Assembly (NCBI GenBank): GCA_934167445.1
Contig: CAKPKJ010000001.1
Span: 124,001-188,000, forward strand
From: an uncultured Clostridia bacterium
GTDB lineage: Bacteria > Bacillota > Clostridia > TANB77 > CAG-508
Direction of reading: 5' to 3'
DNA length: 64,000 bases
Below the pieces are notes generated by a model, which worked only from the letters and a program-made list of their open reading frames with translations, was not told the DNA's origin and did not search any database. Below, piece by piece: positions 29,203 through 37,532 of the stretch. Every line of letters begins with the position of its first letter. Positions within the stretch are counted from its first letter, which is position 1. Position numbers and translations under genes: made by a program.

Positions 29203-29760
29203 ATGGAATTAGTATTATATTATATGGTTGAAAGTAGAAATTTATTAATATCATTCTTAATACTAACATTTGTACTTGGAATAATTGCCTATGGTTCGAT
29301 AAAAAACTTTAAACAAAATAAAAAAATGAAAATATTTATTTATGGATTATTTTTAAAAACTACAAGTGTGGATATTTTAAAAATATCTATAATAGTATTA
29401 AAGACATTTTTAGTTTTTTATGCTACAATAGTAACAGACGAACTAATGGTGTGGTTATGTATAACAATGCTTGCAGTACTTACAATTATATATGTTATTT
29501 GCGAAATTAAAAGATTAATATATGAGGTCATGTATACATCAATACAAGCTTTAGTTATATATCTAATCTATTTAATAAATAGCTATATGATAGAAGTGGA
29601 ATACATGAATGTAGTAATGGGAATAAAAATTTGTTTAGTTGTATTTGAATTAATACTTTCAATATACTTAATGTTTAGAAATATAAATATGATAGCAGAA
29701 GATAGAGTGGCTAAAAACTTTAAAAAAGAATCAAAGAAAATAGCGAAAGGAACGAATTAG
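29203..29760 (+). CDS. Polytopic membrane protein of the F1-like ATPase operon, unknown function
   Basis: A 185-aa protein not recognised as any family. It has about five hydrophobic helices (near residues 10-30, 58-78, 81-100, 107-127 and 135-155) and a basic, Lys-rich C-terminus. I chose the ATG at 29203, preceded by GGTGGG, rather than an upstream in-frame start inside the epsilon gene. It does not show the helix with the essential arginine that defines the ATP synthase a subunit, although its gene is the only candidate for a stator channel or membrane seat in the operon. It might hold the ring, or couple it to the external proteins; this is inference. Confidence 0.7.
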   Translation: MELVLYYMVESRNLLISFLILTFVLGIIAYGSIKNFKQNKKMKIFIYGLFLKTTSVDILKISIIVLKTFLVFYATIVTDELMVWLCITMLAVLTIIYVICEIKRLIYEVMYTSIQALVIYLIYLINSYMIEVEYMNVVMGIKICLVVFELILSIYLMFRNINMIAEDRVAKNFKKESKKIAKGTN

Positions 29761-29763
29761 ATT

Positions 29764-30534
29764 ATGGAACAACAACCAAAAAGAAATCCTGTAAATGGAA
29801 AGGGTGTAAAAAATGAAAAAGCTTTAAGAGTTGCAGTAATAATTGTTGCAATATTGCTTGCACTAGTAATTTACAAAATTTTAGACATATTGGTAATAAA
29901 AACAGAACGTTATGATTTATCAGGACAAACATATTATCAATATTTTAATGGAATAGAACAAGAATATTCTGGAAAAATGGATGTTGTACAAAAAGATGAT
30001 GAAACTCAATTAATTCTAGAAGATGGTCAAGTTGTATATTTAGATTCAACACCAATGTATTATAAAGATATATTAGGAAAAAGCCTACTACCAAAAGAAA
30101 TGGAATTAGTAGTACCTGATAGTGGAACATATAAATTGAATAAATTTACAAATGTAATAGAAGAAAACAATAAGATAAAACTAAAAAAATTAAATAGTTC
30201 AAAAACAAAAGATATTGATAACGGATTTTTATTTGATGGAAATGATTTATACTTCTTCTTAGATGACACAACAATTACAGTTGGAAACAAAGATTATGAA
30301 TTGCCAGCACTATCATATGCTATAGTTAACTATAAAACAAACGTAGAACTATACAATTATGATACAAACGAATATACAATGATTCAAGATGAAGAATCTT
30401 TAAAAAGTGATGTTACAGCAACAAATAAATCTAAGAATTATACAATAAATATGAGTTTAGATTCATTAAAAACAGATAAAAGCAACCAATTACTTATTAC
30501 CAATATAAATAATTTAAGAGAATATGACTATTAA
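29764..30534 (+). CDS. Membrane-anchored protein (256 aa) with the shared membrane-proximal domain
   Basis: Unknown family. A basic N-terminus, a membrane helix (about residues 22-45) and an extracellular beta-rich domain (about 50-256). The domain resembles the membrane-proximal parts of the 3433-, 1916- and 522-aa proteins: NGFLFDGNDLYFFLD, then YAIVNYKTNVELYNYD, follows the same strand pattern. Unlike those proteins it has no Asn/Thr linker or FN3-like repeats, so it may be the minimal subunit of a shared external ring or collar. It ends the operon; valS begins 24 bp later. Confidence 0.7.
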   Translation: MEQQPKRNPVNGKGVKNEKALRVAVIIVAILLALVIYKILDILVIKTERYDLSGQTYYQYFNGIEQEYSGKMDVVQKDDETQLILEDGQVVYLDSTPMYYKDILGKSLLPKEMELVVPDSGTYKLNKFTNVIEENNKIKLKKLNSSKTKDIDNGFLFDGNDLYFFLDDTTITVGNKDYELPALSYAIVNYKTNVELYNYDTNEYTMIQDEESLKSDVTATNKSKNYTINMSLDSLKTDKSNQLLITNINNLREYDY

Positions 30535-30558
30535 AAGTAGCAATTTAGGAGGAATAAT

Positions 30559-33228
30559 ATGTTAAACGATAAGTACAACCCAAAAGATTTTGAAGACAAG
30601 TTATATGAACACTGGGAAAAATCAGGATATTTTAAACCAAGTATGGACAAAACAAAAGAAAGTTATTGTATAATGATGCCTCCTCCAAATGTAACTGGAA
30701 AATTACATATGGGACACGCATTAGATGGAACAATACAAGATATACTAATTCGTTTTAAAAGAATGCAAGGATATAATACTCTATGGTTACCAGGCTCAGA
30801 CCACGCATCAATATCAACAGAAATGAAAGTTGTTCAAAAACTAAAATCAGAAGGAAAAACAAAACAAGAAATAGGAAGAGAAAAATTCCTAGAAGAAGCT
30901 TGGGATTGGACTAAATTATATGGTGGAACAATACAAGAACAACAACGTAAATTAGGATGTTCTTGTGATTGGGATAGACGTAGGTTTACATTAGACGAAG
31001 GATTATCTGATGCTGTTTTAGAAGAATTTATAAATTTATATAATCAAGGTTATATCTATAAAGGAACAAGAATGGTAAATTGGTGCCCAAATTGTAACAC
31101 AGCAATATCAGATGCAGAAGTTGAATACAAAGAAGAAGCATCACATTTATGGCATCTAAGATATCAAATAAAAGGAGAAGAAAGATTTGTAGAAGTTGCA
31201 ACAACAAGACCTGAAACAATGTTAGGAGATACAGCAGTTGCAGTAAATCCAAATGATGAAAGATATAAAGATATCGTAGGCAAAACATGTATATTACCAA
31301 TAGTAAATAGAGAAATACCAATAATAGCAGACGAATTTGTAGAAACAGAATTTGGAACAGGATGTGTAAAAATTACACCATCACATGATCCAAATGATTA
31401 TCAAGCAGGAAAAAGGCATAATCTAGAATTTATAGAAGTATTTGACCAAAAAACAATAATGAGAGACTTAATGCCAGAAGTACAAGGAATGACAGCAATT
31501 GAAGCAAGACCTATAATAGTAGAAAAACTAAAAGAATTAGGTGCATTAGTTTCAATAGAAGATTATACACATAATGTAGGTAAATGCGAAAGATGTAAAA
31601 CAACAATAGAACCAAGAATTTCAGAGCAATGGTTTGTAAAAATGAAAGAATTAGCGGAACCTGCAATTAAAGCAGTAAGAAATGATGATGTAAAATTTGT
31701 TCCCAAAAGATATGAAAAAACATATTTTAACTGGATGGAAAACATTCAAGATTGGTGTATATCAAGACAATTATGGTGGGGACACAGAATACCAGCATAT
31801 TATTGTGAAGAATGTGGACATATAAACGTTTCTAAAACAGAACCAGAAAAATGTGAAAAATGTGGAAGTACTAAATTACATCAAGACCCAGATACATTAG
31901 ATACATGGTTTAGTTCAGCATTATGGCCATTCTCTACATTAGGTTGGCCAAATAAAGATGCAGAAGATTTAAAAACATTTTATCCAACAAATGTATTAGT
32001 AACTGGATATGATATAATTTTCTTCTGGGTTGCGAGAATGGTATTTTCAGGATTATATGCAATGAAGGAAAAACCATTTAGTGATGTATTAATTCATGGA
32101 ATTGTACGTGATAGCCAAGGAAGAAAGATGTCAAAAACATTAGGAAATGGCGTAGACCCAATAGAAGTAATAGAACAATATGGAGCAGATAGTATGAGGT
32201 TTTCTGTATTATCTGGAACTACAATGGGAAATGACATAAGATATATGCCAGAAAAATTAGAACAAGCATCAAACTTTGCAAACAAAATCTGGAATGCAGC
32301 TAAGTTTATAATAATGAATAGACCAGAAGAAAAAGAAATTATAAAATTTGCACAAGAAAATTTTGATGGAAACACATATAAAGATGGTGCATTAAAACTT
32401 GAAGATAAATGGATAATAAGTAAATTAAATAAACTAGTTGCAGATATAACAAAAAATATAGAGAACTACGACTTAGGTGTTGCATTAGATAATATATATG
32501 GATTTATATGGAATGAATTCTGTGATTGGTATATAGAAATGGTAAAATCAAGATTATATAGTGAAGACCAATTAGAAAAAGTACGAGTAAGCTATGTGTT
32601 AGACTATGTATTTAGAACAACAATGAAATTATTACACCCATTTATGCCATTTATAACATCAGAAATATATGATAATTTAGTGAAATATGATGACAAAGAA
32701 CTAATGGTATCAGATTGGCCAAAAGAAAATGACAACTTAAATCGTGAAGAAATAATAGAAAAAATAAAACAAGTAATTGTAGAAATTAGAAACATTAGAG
32801 CTAATAAAAATATACATCCAAGCAAAAAATCAGAAATAATACTTGTGCCAACTAAAAATGTTAAAGAATTAACCAAAAAATTAAAAGAATTAGCTCCAAT
32901 ATTATTAAAATTAGGATTTGGAAGCAAAATAACAATAAAAGAAAATAATGAAGGAGTTGGGAAAAATACAATAAACATCATTACAGAAGGATTAGAAGTA
33001 TATGTATCATTAGAAGGGTTAATTGACGTAAAAGAAGAAATCGAAAGATTATCACAAGAAAAAGCAAAAATGGAAAGCGAAATTGCAAGATGTGAAAAAA
33101 TGCTATCCAACCCTGGATTTGTAAATAAAGCTCCAAAAGCTAAAGTTGAAGAAGAACAAAAAAAATTAGCAAATTATAAAGAAATGCTAAACAAAGTAGA
33201 AACAAAATTAGCTGAATATGAAGAATAA
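30559..33228 (+). CDS. valS: Valyl-tRNA synthetase
   Basis: Class I aminoacyl-tRNA synthetase of 889 aa that charges tRNA-Val. The HIGH motif is HMGH (50-53) after PPPNVTGKL. The KMSKS motif is KMSKT (523-527). A C-rich zinc-binding insert with repeated CxxC and the C-terminal coiled coil typical of ValRS (last 70 or so residues) are present. The start has TTAGGAGG upstream. It lies only 24 bp after the 256-aa membrane protein with no visible terminator or T-box between them, so it may be read from the ATPase-cluster promoter. Confidence 0.96.
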   Translation: MLNDKYNPKDFEDKLYEHWEKSGYFKPSMDKTKESYCIMMPPPNVTGKLHMGHALDGTIQDILIRFKRMQGYNTLWLPGSDHASISTEMKVVQKLKSEGKTKQEIGREKFLEEAWDWTKLYGGTIQEQQRKLGCSCDWDRRRFTLDEGLSDAVLEEFINLYNQGYIYKGTRMVNWCPNCNTAISDAEVEYKEEASHLWHLRYQIKGEERFVEVATTRPETMLGDTAVAVNPNDERYKDIVGKTCILPIVNREIPIIADEFVETEFGTGCVKITPSHDPNDYQAGKRHNLEFIEVFDQKTIMRDLMPEVQGMTAIEARPIIVEKLKELGALVSIEDYTHNVGKCERCKTTIEPRISEQWFVKMKELAEPAIKAVRNDDVKFVPKRYEKTYFNWMENIQDWCISRQLWWGHRIPAYYCEECGHINVSKTEPEKCEKCGSTKLHQDPDTLDTWFSSALWPFSTLGWPNKDAEDLKTFYPTNVLVTGYDIIFFWVARMVFSGLYAMKEKPFSDVLIHGIVRDSQGRKMSKTLGNGVDPIEVIEQYGADSMRFSVLSGTTMGNDIRYMPEKLEQASNFANKIWNAAKFIIMNRPEEKEIIKFAQENFDGNTYKDGALKLEDKWIISKLNKLVADITKNIENYDLGVALDNIYGFIWNEFCDWYIEMVKSRLYSEDQLEKVRVSYVLDYVFRTTMKLLHPFMPFITSEIYDNLVKYDDKELMVSDWPKENDNLNREEIIEKIKQVIVEIRNIRANKNIHPSKKSEIILVPTKNVKELTKKLKELAPILLKLGFGSKITIKENNEGVGKNTINIITEGLEVYVSLEGLIDVKEEIERLSQEKAKMESEIARCEKMLSNPGFVNKAPKAKVEEEQKKLANYKEMLNKVETKLAEYEE

Positions 33229-33237
33229 GTAAAAAAG

Positions 33238-33272
33238 CATTTTGATAAAGAAATTTATCAAAATGTTTTTTT
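33238..33272 (+). terminator. Rho-independent terminator after valS
   Basis: A perfect 12-bp stem, CATTTTGATAAA (33238-33249) and TTTATCAAAATG (33254-33265), with a GAAA loop and seven T. Confidence 0.92.
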
Positions 33273-33392
33273 ATGGATAAAATTAAAAGGATTAGCACAA
33301 AACTCTATATTTAATTGATTAGTAATTTTTACTAAATGAAATAAATTGTCGAAAACTTCTTAAGAAACGACAAAACTTCCTAATTTTTACTC

Positions 33393-33421
33393 TTGGAAAA
33401 TACTGGAATTAATACTATAAT
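33393..33421 (+). promoter_or_regulatory. Promoter of the spoIIA operon
   Basis: TTGGAA (33393-33398), a 17-bp spacer and TATAAT (33416-33421), 64 bp before the spoIIAA start. In Bacillus this operon is driven by sigma-H. A sigma-H element is not clear here, so vegetative or Spo0A-assisted transcription is possible. Confidence 0.5.
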
Positions 33422-33485
33422 AAACACAACAAAACATAACTAAGATAAAGTTGAATTTTATACTAAAGAAAGGGATGAGTGTAAA

Positions 33486-33797
33486 GTGGAATCGAAATTT
33501 TATGATAAGGACAAGCTGTTAATCTTAAAAATTACTGACGAAATTGATGACCATAATGTACAAAATATAAGGAGGAAAGCAGATTATGAAATTGAGAGAT
33601 ATATGCCTAAAAAAATTATATTTGATTTTGATTGTGTTACTTTTATGGATAGTGCCGGAATCGGCTTAATAATTGGAAGATATAAATTTGCAAATATGAT
33701 AGGTGCAAAGTTAGAACTTAGTAATTTAACACAGAGTGTAAGAAGAATTTTTGATATGAGTGGTATTTTAAAACTAATACCAACAGTAGATTTATAA
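33486..33797 (+). CDS. spoIIAA: Anti-sigma-F factor antagonist SpoIIAA
   Basis: A 103-aa STAS-domain protein. When unphosphorylated it binds SpoIIAB and frees sigma-F in the forespore. The phosphorylated serine is S56 in FMDSAGIG, matching S58 of B. subtilis, and the following IGRYKF and IFDMSGILKLI segments are typical. It starts at GTG; an AAAGGGA site lies about 12 nt upstream, and the nearby ATG triplets are out of frame. It is the first gene of the sporulation sigma-F module. Confidence 0.93.
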   Translation: MESKFYDKDKLLILKITDEIDDHNVQNIRRKADYEIERYMPKKIIFDFDCVTFMDSAGIGLIIGRYKFANMIGAKLELSNLTQSVRRIFDMSGILKLIPTVDL

Positions 33798-33917
33798 AGA
33801 TAAATAGAGATTGATAATGTACAGAAGTTAGAATTTAATTCAGGGTGCTAGAAAATAAAAGAAAAATTAAAAGTTTATGGGAACTTAAAACCCAAATAAA
33901 TATATAAGGAAAAAAGT

Positions 33918-34406
33918 ATGTTAAATAATAAAAATATTGAAAATGAAATGAAATTAGAATTTGTTAGTAAATCGTCAAACGAAGCATTTGCAAGGCTAAC
34001 AGTTGCTGCATTTGCAGCACAATTAGACCCAACAATCGAAGAATTGGCTGATATAAAAACAGCAGTATCAGAAGCTGTTACAAATGCAATAATCCATGGA
34101 TATGAAAAGAAAACAGGAATTGTAAAAATATCAGCGTGGATTGTAGAAAATAAGATTATAATAGAGATTTTAGACAAAGGAAAAGGAATTGAAGATATAG
34201 AACAGGCCAAAGAGCCTTTATATACGACAAAACCTAATTTGGAAAGATCTGGAATGGGCTTTACAATTATAGAAAACTTTATGGACTCAATGGAAGTAAA
34301 ATCAGTTCTGGGGTTGGGGACAAAAGTAACAATGACGAAATCAATACAACCTAAAGAAGAAAAGGAAGAAGAGGATTTCCTTATGCTACTAGAAGACAAG
34401 AACTAG
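33918..34406 (+). CDS. spoIIAB: Anti-sigma-F factor and serine kinase SpoIIAB
   Basis: A 162-aa GHKL-type ATPase/kinase that binds sigma-F and phosphorylates SpoIIAA. The N box EAVTNAIIHGY, the G1 box DKGKGI and the G2 region RSGMGFTII form the ATP site. A 120-bp gap separates it from spoIIAA, longer than the overlap usual in Bacillus. The C-terminus is about 15 residues longer than usual and rich in Glu and Lys. The ATG at 33918 has AAGGAAAA upstream. Confidence 0.92.
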   Translation: MLNNKNIENEMKLEFVSKSSNEAFARLTVAAFAAQLDPTIEELADIKTAVSEAVTNAIIHGYEKKTGIVKISAWIVENKIIIEILDKGKGIEDIEQAKEPLYTTKPNLERSGMGFTIIENFMDSMEVKSVLGLGTKVTMTKSIQPKEEKEEEDFLMLLEDKN

Positions 34407-34511
34407 AAATATATATCATTAACATTAATTATAAATGGTTTATGGGTTAATCCTTTGAAAACCTAAATACACGATAAGGAGCTAAGGCCTAATTATGGCC
34501 ATTTTGAATTT

Positions 34512-35241
34512 ATGTACGAAAATGATAATCAAAGTATAATAAAAGCCCAGTCAGGAAATAAAGAAGAACTTGAAAAATTAATAAACGATAATAATCGGTT
34601 TAATATGGAGTATTGTAAAAAGATTTCAAGGAAGAGGATATGAAGTAGACGATTTATATCAAATTGGTTGTATAGGATTTATAAAATCGGTAAAAAGATT
34701 TGACACAAATTTTGACGTAAAACTTTCCACATATGCAGTTCCTTATATGATAGGAGAAATTAAAAGATATATTAGAGATGACGGACCAATAAAAGTAAGT
34801 AGAAGTATAAAAGAATTAGGAATAAAAATAAAAGAGATACAAAAACAATATTTAAATCAAAAAGGAAAAGAGATAACAATTACAGAACTTGAAAAAGAGC
34901 TAAAAGTGGGAAAAGAAGAAATAATATTAGCAATAGAAGCAACTAAGAATGTGGAATCGATTGAAAATGTATCATATACTAATCATAAAGATGGAAACAG
35001 CATAAGTTTAAAAGACAAAATTGCTACAGGAAAAGACGAAGAAGAAATGATAACAAATAAATTAGTTATAAAAGATTTAATAAGGGGACTAGAAAAAAGA
35101 GAAAAAGAAGTAATTTTACTCAGATTTTATAAGGAAAAAACACAATCACAAGTAGCCAAAATACTTGGAATAACACAAGTACAAGTATCAAGGATAGAAA
35201 GAAAAATATTAAGCAATATGAAAACAAAATTAAGTTCATAA
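34512..35241 (+). CDS. sigF: Sporulation sigma factor SigF, interrupted by a +1 frameshift at a CGG codon
   Basis: The forespore sigma factor that starts compartment-specific transcription. The first frame encodes 28 residues ending EELEKLINDNN, then meets CGG (34596-34598). Skipping the C puts the reading into the frame GLIWSIVKRFQGRGYEVDDLYQIG and on to the stop at 35241. Lengths match B. subtilis SigF exactly across the break (LLIEKN-RLVW against KLINDN-GLIW). Without the shift, translation ends at a TGA near 34642. Regions 2, 3 and 4, including STYAVPYMIGEI and TQVQVSRIERKIL, are otherwise intact. The start is uncertain: the ATG at 34512 lacks a close ribosome binding site, and AAGGAG lies at 34476-34481. 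Either programmed frameshifting, a broken gene or a sequence error. Confidence 0.85.
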
Positions 35242-35284
35242 TTATGTGTCCTTTAAGCTAAAAAAGAAAGGAATGAATTTTGAA

Positions 35285-36310
35285 ATGAAAAAAGCAATTT
35301 TATATCTTACAGCATTTATAGTAATTTTTTTCCTTTTGCCAGCACTATTAACTAAAACAAATACAAAAGCAGCAGAAACATCTTCTAATTCCAATACCAT
35401 CAATGAAGTTACAGAAACTTCAAATGAAACAGATAGCCAGAATGCATATAATTATAAAAATTATGGAACAATAAGATTATTACATAAAAAAACAGGAGAA
35501 GTAGAAGAAGTGGCCATTGACGATTACCTATGTAATGTAGTATCAGCAGAAATGCCAGCAGATTATGCAGAAGAAGCATTAAAAGCACAAGCCGTTGTTG
35601 CAAGGACATATACAATTTATAAAATAAATAACAAAAAACACGAAAATGCCGATATATGTGATGATTCAACTTGCTGCCAAGCGTGGGTTGACAAAGAAAC
35701 TAGATTTTCTAGATGGGAAGAAAGCAAAAGAGAAAGTAATTGGGGAAAAATACAAAAATGTGTAAAGGAAACTCAAGGGCAGATTATAACATATCAGAAT
35801 CAGCCGATTAACGCATTTTTCCACGCAAATAGTGGGGGAAAAACAGAATTACCAGTAAATGTATGGGGAGGAACAGAATTACCATATCTGCAAGTAGTGG
35901 AAACGACAGGAGAAGAAGGATATACACAATATGAATCAGAAATAGAACTTACACAAGACGAGCTTATAGAAAAATTAAAAACAAAATATTCTGATATAAA
36001 CATAGACTTTAATAATCAGGATGACTTAAAAATTTTAACATATACAGATAGTGGAAGAGTTAAAACAGTAAAATTTGGAAACCATGAAATATCTGGAGTT
36101 GAAACAAGAACTTTATTAGGGTTAAAATCTACCAATTTCGAAATTATAAAAGAAAATGACAAAATAAAATTTATAGTGAAAGGATATGGACATGGTGTAG
36201 GAATGAGCCAAACAGGTGCTGATGCAATGGCAAAACAAGGCAAAGACTATAAAGAAATAATAAATCATTTTTATTCTGGTGTGGAAATAAAAGAAGTAAA
36301 CTCGTTATGA
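35285..36310 (+). CDS. spoIID: Stage II sporulation protein D, lytic transglycosylase
   Basis: Peptidoglycan hydrolase of the engulfment machinery (with SpoIIM and SpoIIP), acting in the mother cell. An N-terminal signal/anchor helix (about residues 3-20) is followed by a Ser/Thr/Asn linker. The SpoIID core has VVSAEMPADYAEEALKAQA, whose Glu is the catalytic acid, and the C-terminal GYGHGVGMSQTGADAMA signature. I prefer the ATG at 35285, where the signal peptide starts; the in-frame ATG at 35273 is almost on top of the GAAAGGA site. It lies 43 bp after sigF. In Bacillus spoIID is controlled by sigma-E, so clustering with sigF is notable. Confidence 0.9.
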   Translation: MKKAILYLTAFIVIFFLLPALLTKTNTKAAETSSNSNTINEVTETSNETDSQNAYNYKNYGTIRLLHKKTGEVEEVAIDDYLCNVVSAEMPADYAEEALKAQAVVARTYTIYKINNKKHENADICDDSTCCQAWVDKETRFSRWEESKRESNWGKIQKCVKETQGQIITYQNQPINAFFHANSGGKTELPVNVWGGTELPYLQVVETTGEEGYTQYESEIELTQDELIEKLKTKYSDINIDFNNQDDLKILTYTDSGRVKTVKFGNHEISGVETRTLLGLKSTNFEIIKENDKIKFIVKGYGHGVGMSQTGADAMAKQGKDYKEIINHFYSGVEIKEVNSL

Positions 36311-36410
36311 ATTAATATCTAAGTAACTAATTGAACTAAAATAATAAATTTTAATTAAGATGAAAAACAACTAAAAATAACATATTTATAAATTTTAAAA
36401 TATATAATGT

Positions 36411-36466
36411 ATAATCTCCTCAAAACAGGAAATACTTGTATTAATAAAAGTTTTGAGGAGGATTAT
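36411..36466 (+). promoter_or_regulatory. Hairpin sequestering the spoIIQ ribosome binding site
   Basis: ATAATCTCCTCAAAA (36411-36425) pairs with TTTTGAGGAGGATTAT (36451-36466), 15 bp with one bulged G. The right arm contains the GAGGAGG ribosome binding site and ends one base before the ATG. If the transcript includes the left arm, translation would be blocked until the stem opens. A TATAAT at 36403-36408 could instead start transcripts within the left arm and relieve the block. Confidence 0.55.
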
Positions 36467-37321
36467 ATGAGAAGAGAGAGAAGAGTAAATAATAATGATA
36501 AAAAAATTAAAGAAAAAATAACAATGTATTCTATTATAGGAGTTTCTGCTTTAGTTGTAATATTAGTAGGATTGCTTATTTATAGCAAATCATTAAGTGA
36601 TAATGTGCAAAATGGAACAATGAATTTAGAAAAAATCGCAAAGCAAAATGAAGAAAATTTACAAAATACTACTAATACATTAGAAAATACTGATAGTGCA
36701 AGTGTTAGCACAGAAATAGGAAAATCAGTAGAAGAAGCTAAAAATGAAACAACAAATAACACTACAATTCAATCAAATACAAATAGTGCAAACAATACTG
36801 GTAATCAAGCAAAAAATTCTGTAAGTAGCAAATCACCAAATGCTACAAATTCAAATAATACAAGTAACAAAAAAGAAACAAATAAGCCAGTAGAAACAAA
36901 GGAAGGGCAAAAAGAACTTAACTTTGAAAAACCTGTAGACGGAGAGATTGTAAAAGAATATGCAAAAGACAATTTGGTATATTCCAATACATTGCAAGAA
37001 TGGACTACTCATTTGGGTATAGATATAAAAGCAGATAAAACAACTGTAGTGAAAGCAGCAGAAACAGGAACAGTAAAAACGATAAAAAATGACCCTCGCT
37101 ATGGTTTAACAATAGTTATTGAACATGAAAACGGATATCAAACAGTATATTCTAATCTACTAAGTTCAGAGTTTGTTGTTGAAGGAGAAAAAGTAGAAAA
37201 AGGTCAAAGTATTGGAACTGTTGGAAATACTGCGGCATTTGAAGTAGCTGATGAAGCACACTTGCATTTTGAAGTATTAAAAGATTCTATCCAAGTAGAT
37301 CCCAATATATATTTGAAATAA
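36467..37321 (+). CDS. spoIIQ: SpoIIQ-like M23 peptidase, clostridial type
   Basis: Forespore membrane protein that pairs with SpoIIIAH across the septum to form the feeding channel and aid engulfment. Residues about 22-42 are the membrane helix, followed by an Asn/Thr-rich linker (about 60-150) and a LytM/M23 domain. HLGID (HxxxD) and HLHF (HxH) are both present, so the zinc site is complete, as in Clostridium SpoIIQ and unlike the degenerate B. subtilis protein. The start is the ATG at 36467 after GAGGAGG, not the in-frame upstream ATG at 36407. Position after sigF and spoIID supports the role. Confidence 0.85.
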   Translation: MRRERRVNNNDKKIKEKITMYSIIGVSALVVILVGLLIYSKSLSDNVQNGTMNLEKIAKQNEENLQNTTNTLENTDSASVSTEIGKSVEEAKNETTNNTTIQSNTNSANNTGNQAKNSVSSKSPNATNSNNTSNKKETNKPVETKEGQKELNFEKPVDGEIVKEYAKDNLVYSNTLQEWTTHLGIDIKADKTTVVKAAETGTVKTIKNDPRYGLTIVIEHENGYQTVYSNLLSSEFVVEGEKVEKGQSIGTVGNTAAFEVADEAHLHFEVLKDSIQVDPNIYLK

Positions 37322-37325
37322 GAAG

Positions 37326-37415
37326 AAACACATCATAAGTATATAAAAGCACTTCTCAAATTAGATTTGCCTAATTTTAGAGAATATTTTAAAATACTAT
37401 GATGTGTTTTTGGTT
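37326..37415 (+). terminator. Long nested hairpin terminator after spoIIQ
   Basis: Outer arms 37326-37342 (AAACACATCATAAGTAT) and 37394-37410 pair over about 16 bp with one bulge. An inner stem, TTCTCAAATTAG with CTAATTTTAGAGAA, fills the loop. A short T run follows. The remaining bases up to the minus-strand gene at 37533 show nothing else. Confidence 0.7.
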
Positions 37416-37532
37416 GTGAAATAAAAAAGCAAAAACTCGGATAAAATATCATTGAAAAAGATAACATAGATAAGGTTAACAATGTAAAAAAATATTTATG
37501 CTTTTATGTATGCCCATAATTTGATGAAAAAA

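Noticed and set aside
34480..34512. The ATG at 34495 as the sigF start
   Set aside because: That frame stops after 14 codons (TAA) and is not the SigF frame, although the AAGGAG site is nearer to it.
34747..35241. A short independent sigma factor gene starting at the internal ATG
   Set aside because: The same frame upstream back to 34597 encodes conserved SigF region 2, and no ribosome binding site precedes the ATG at 34747.
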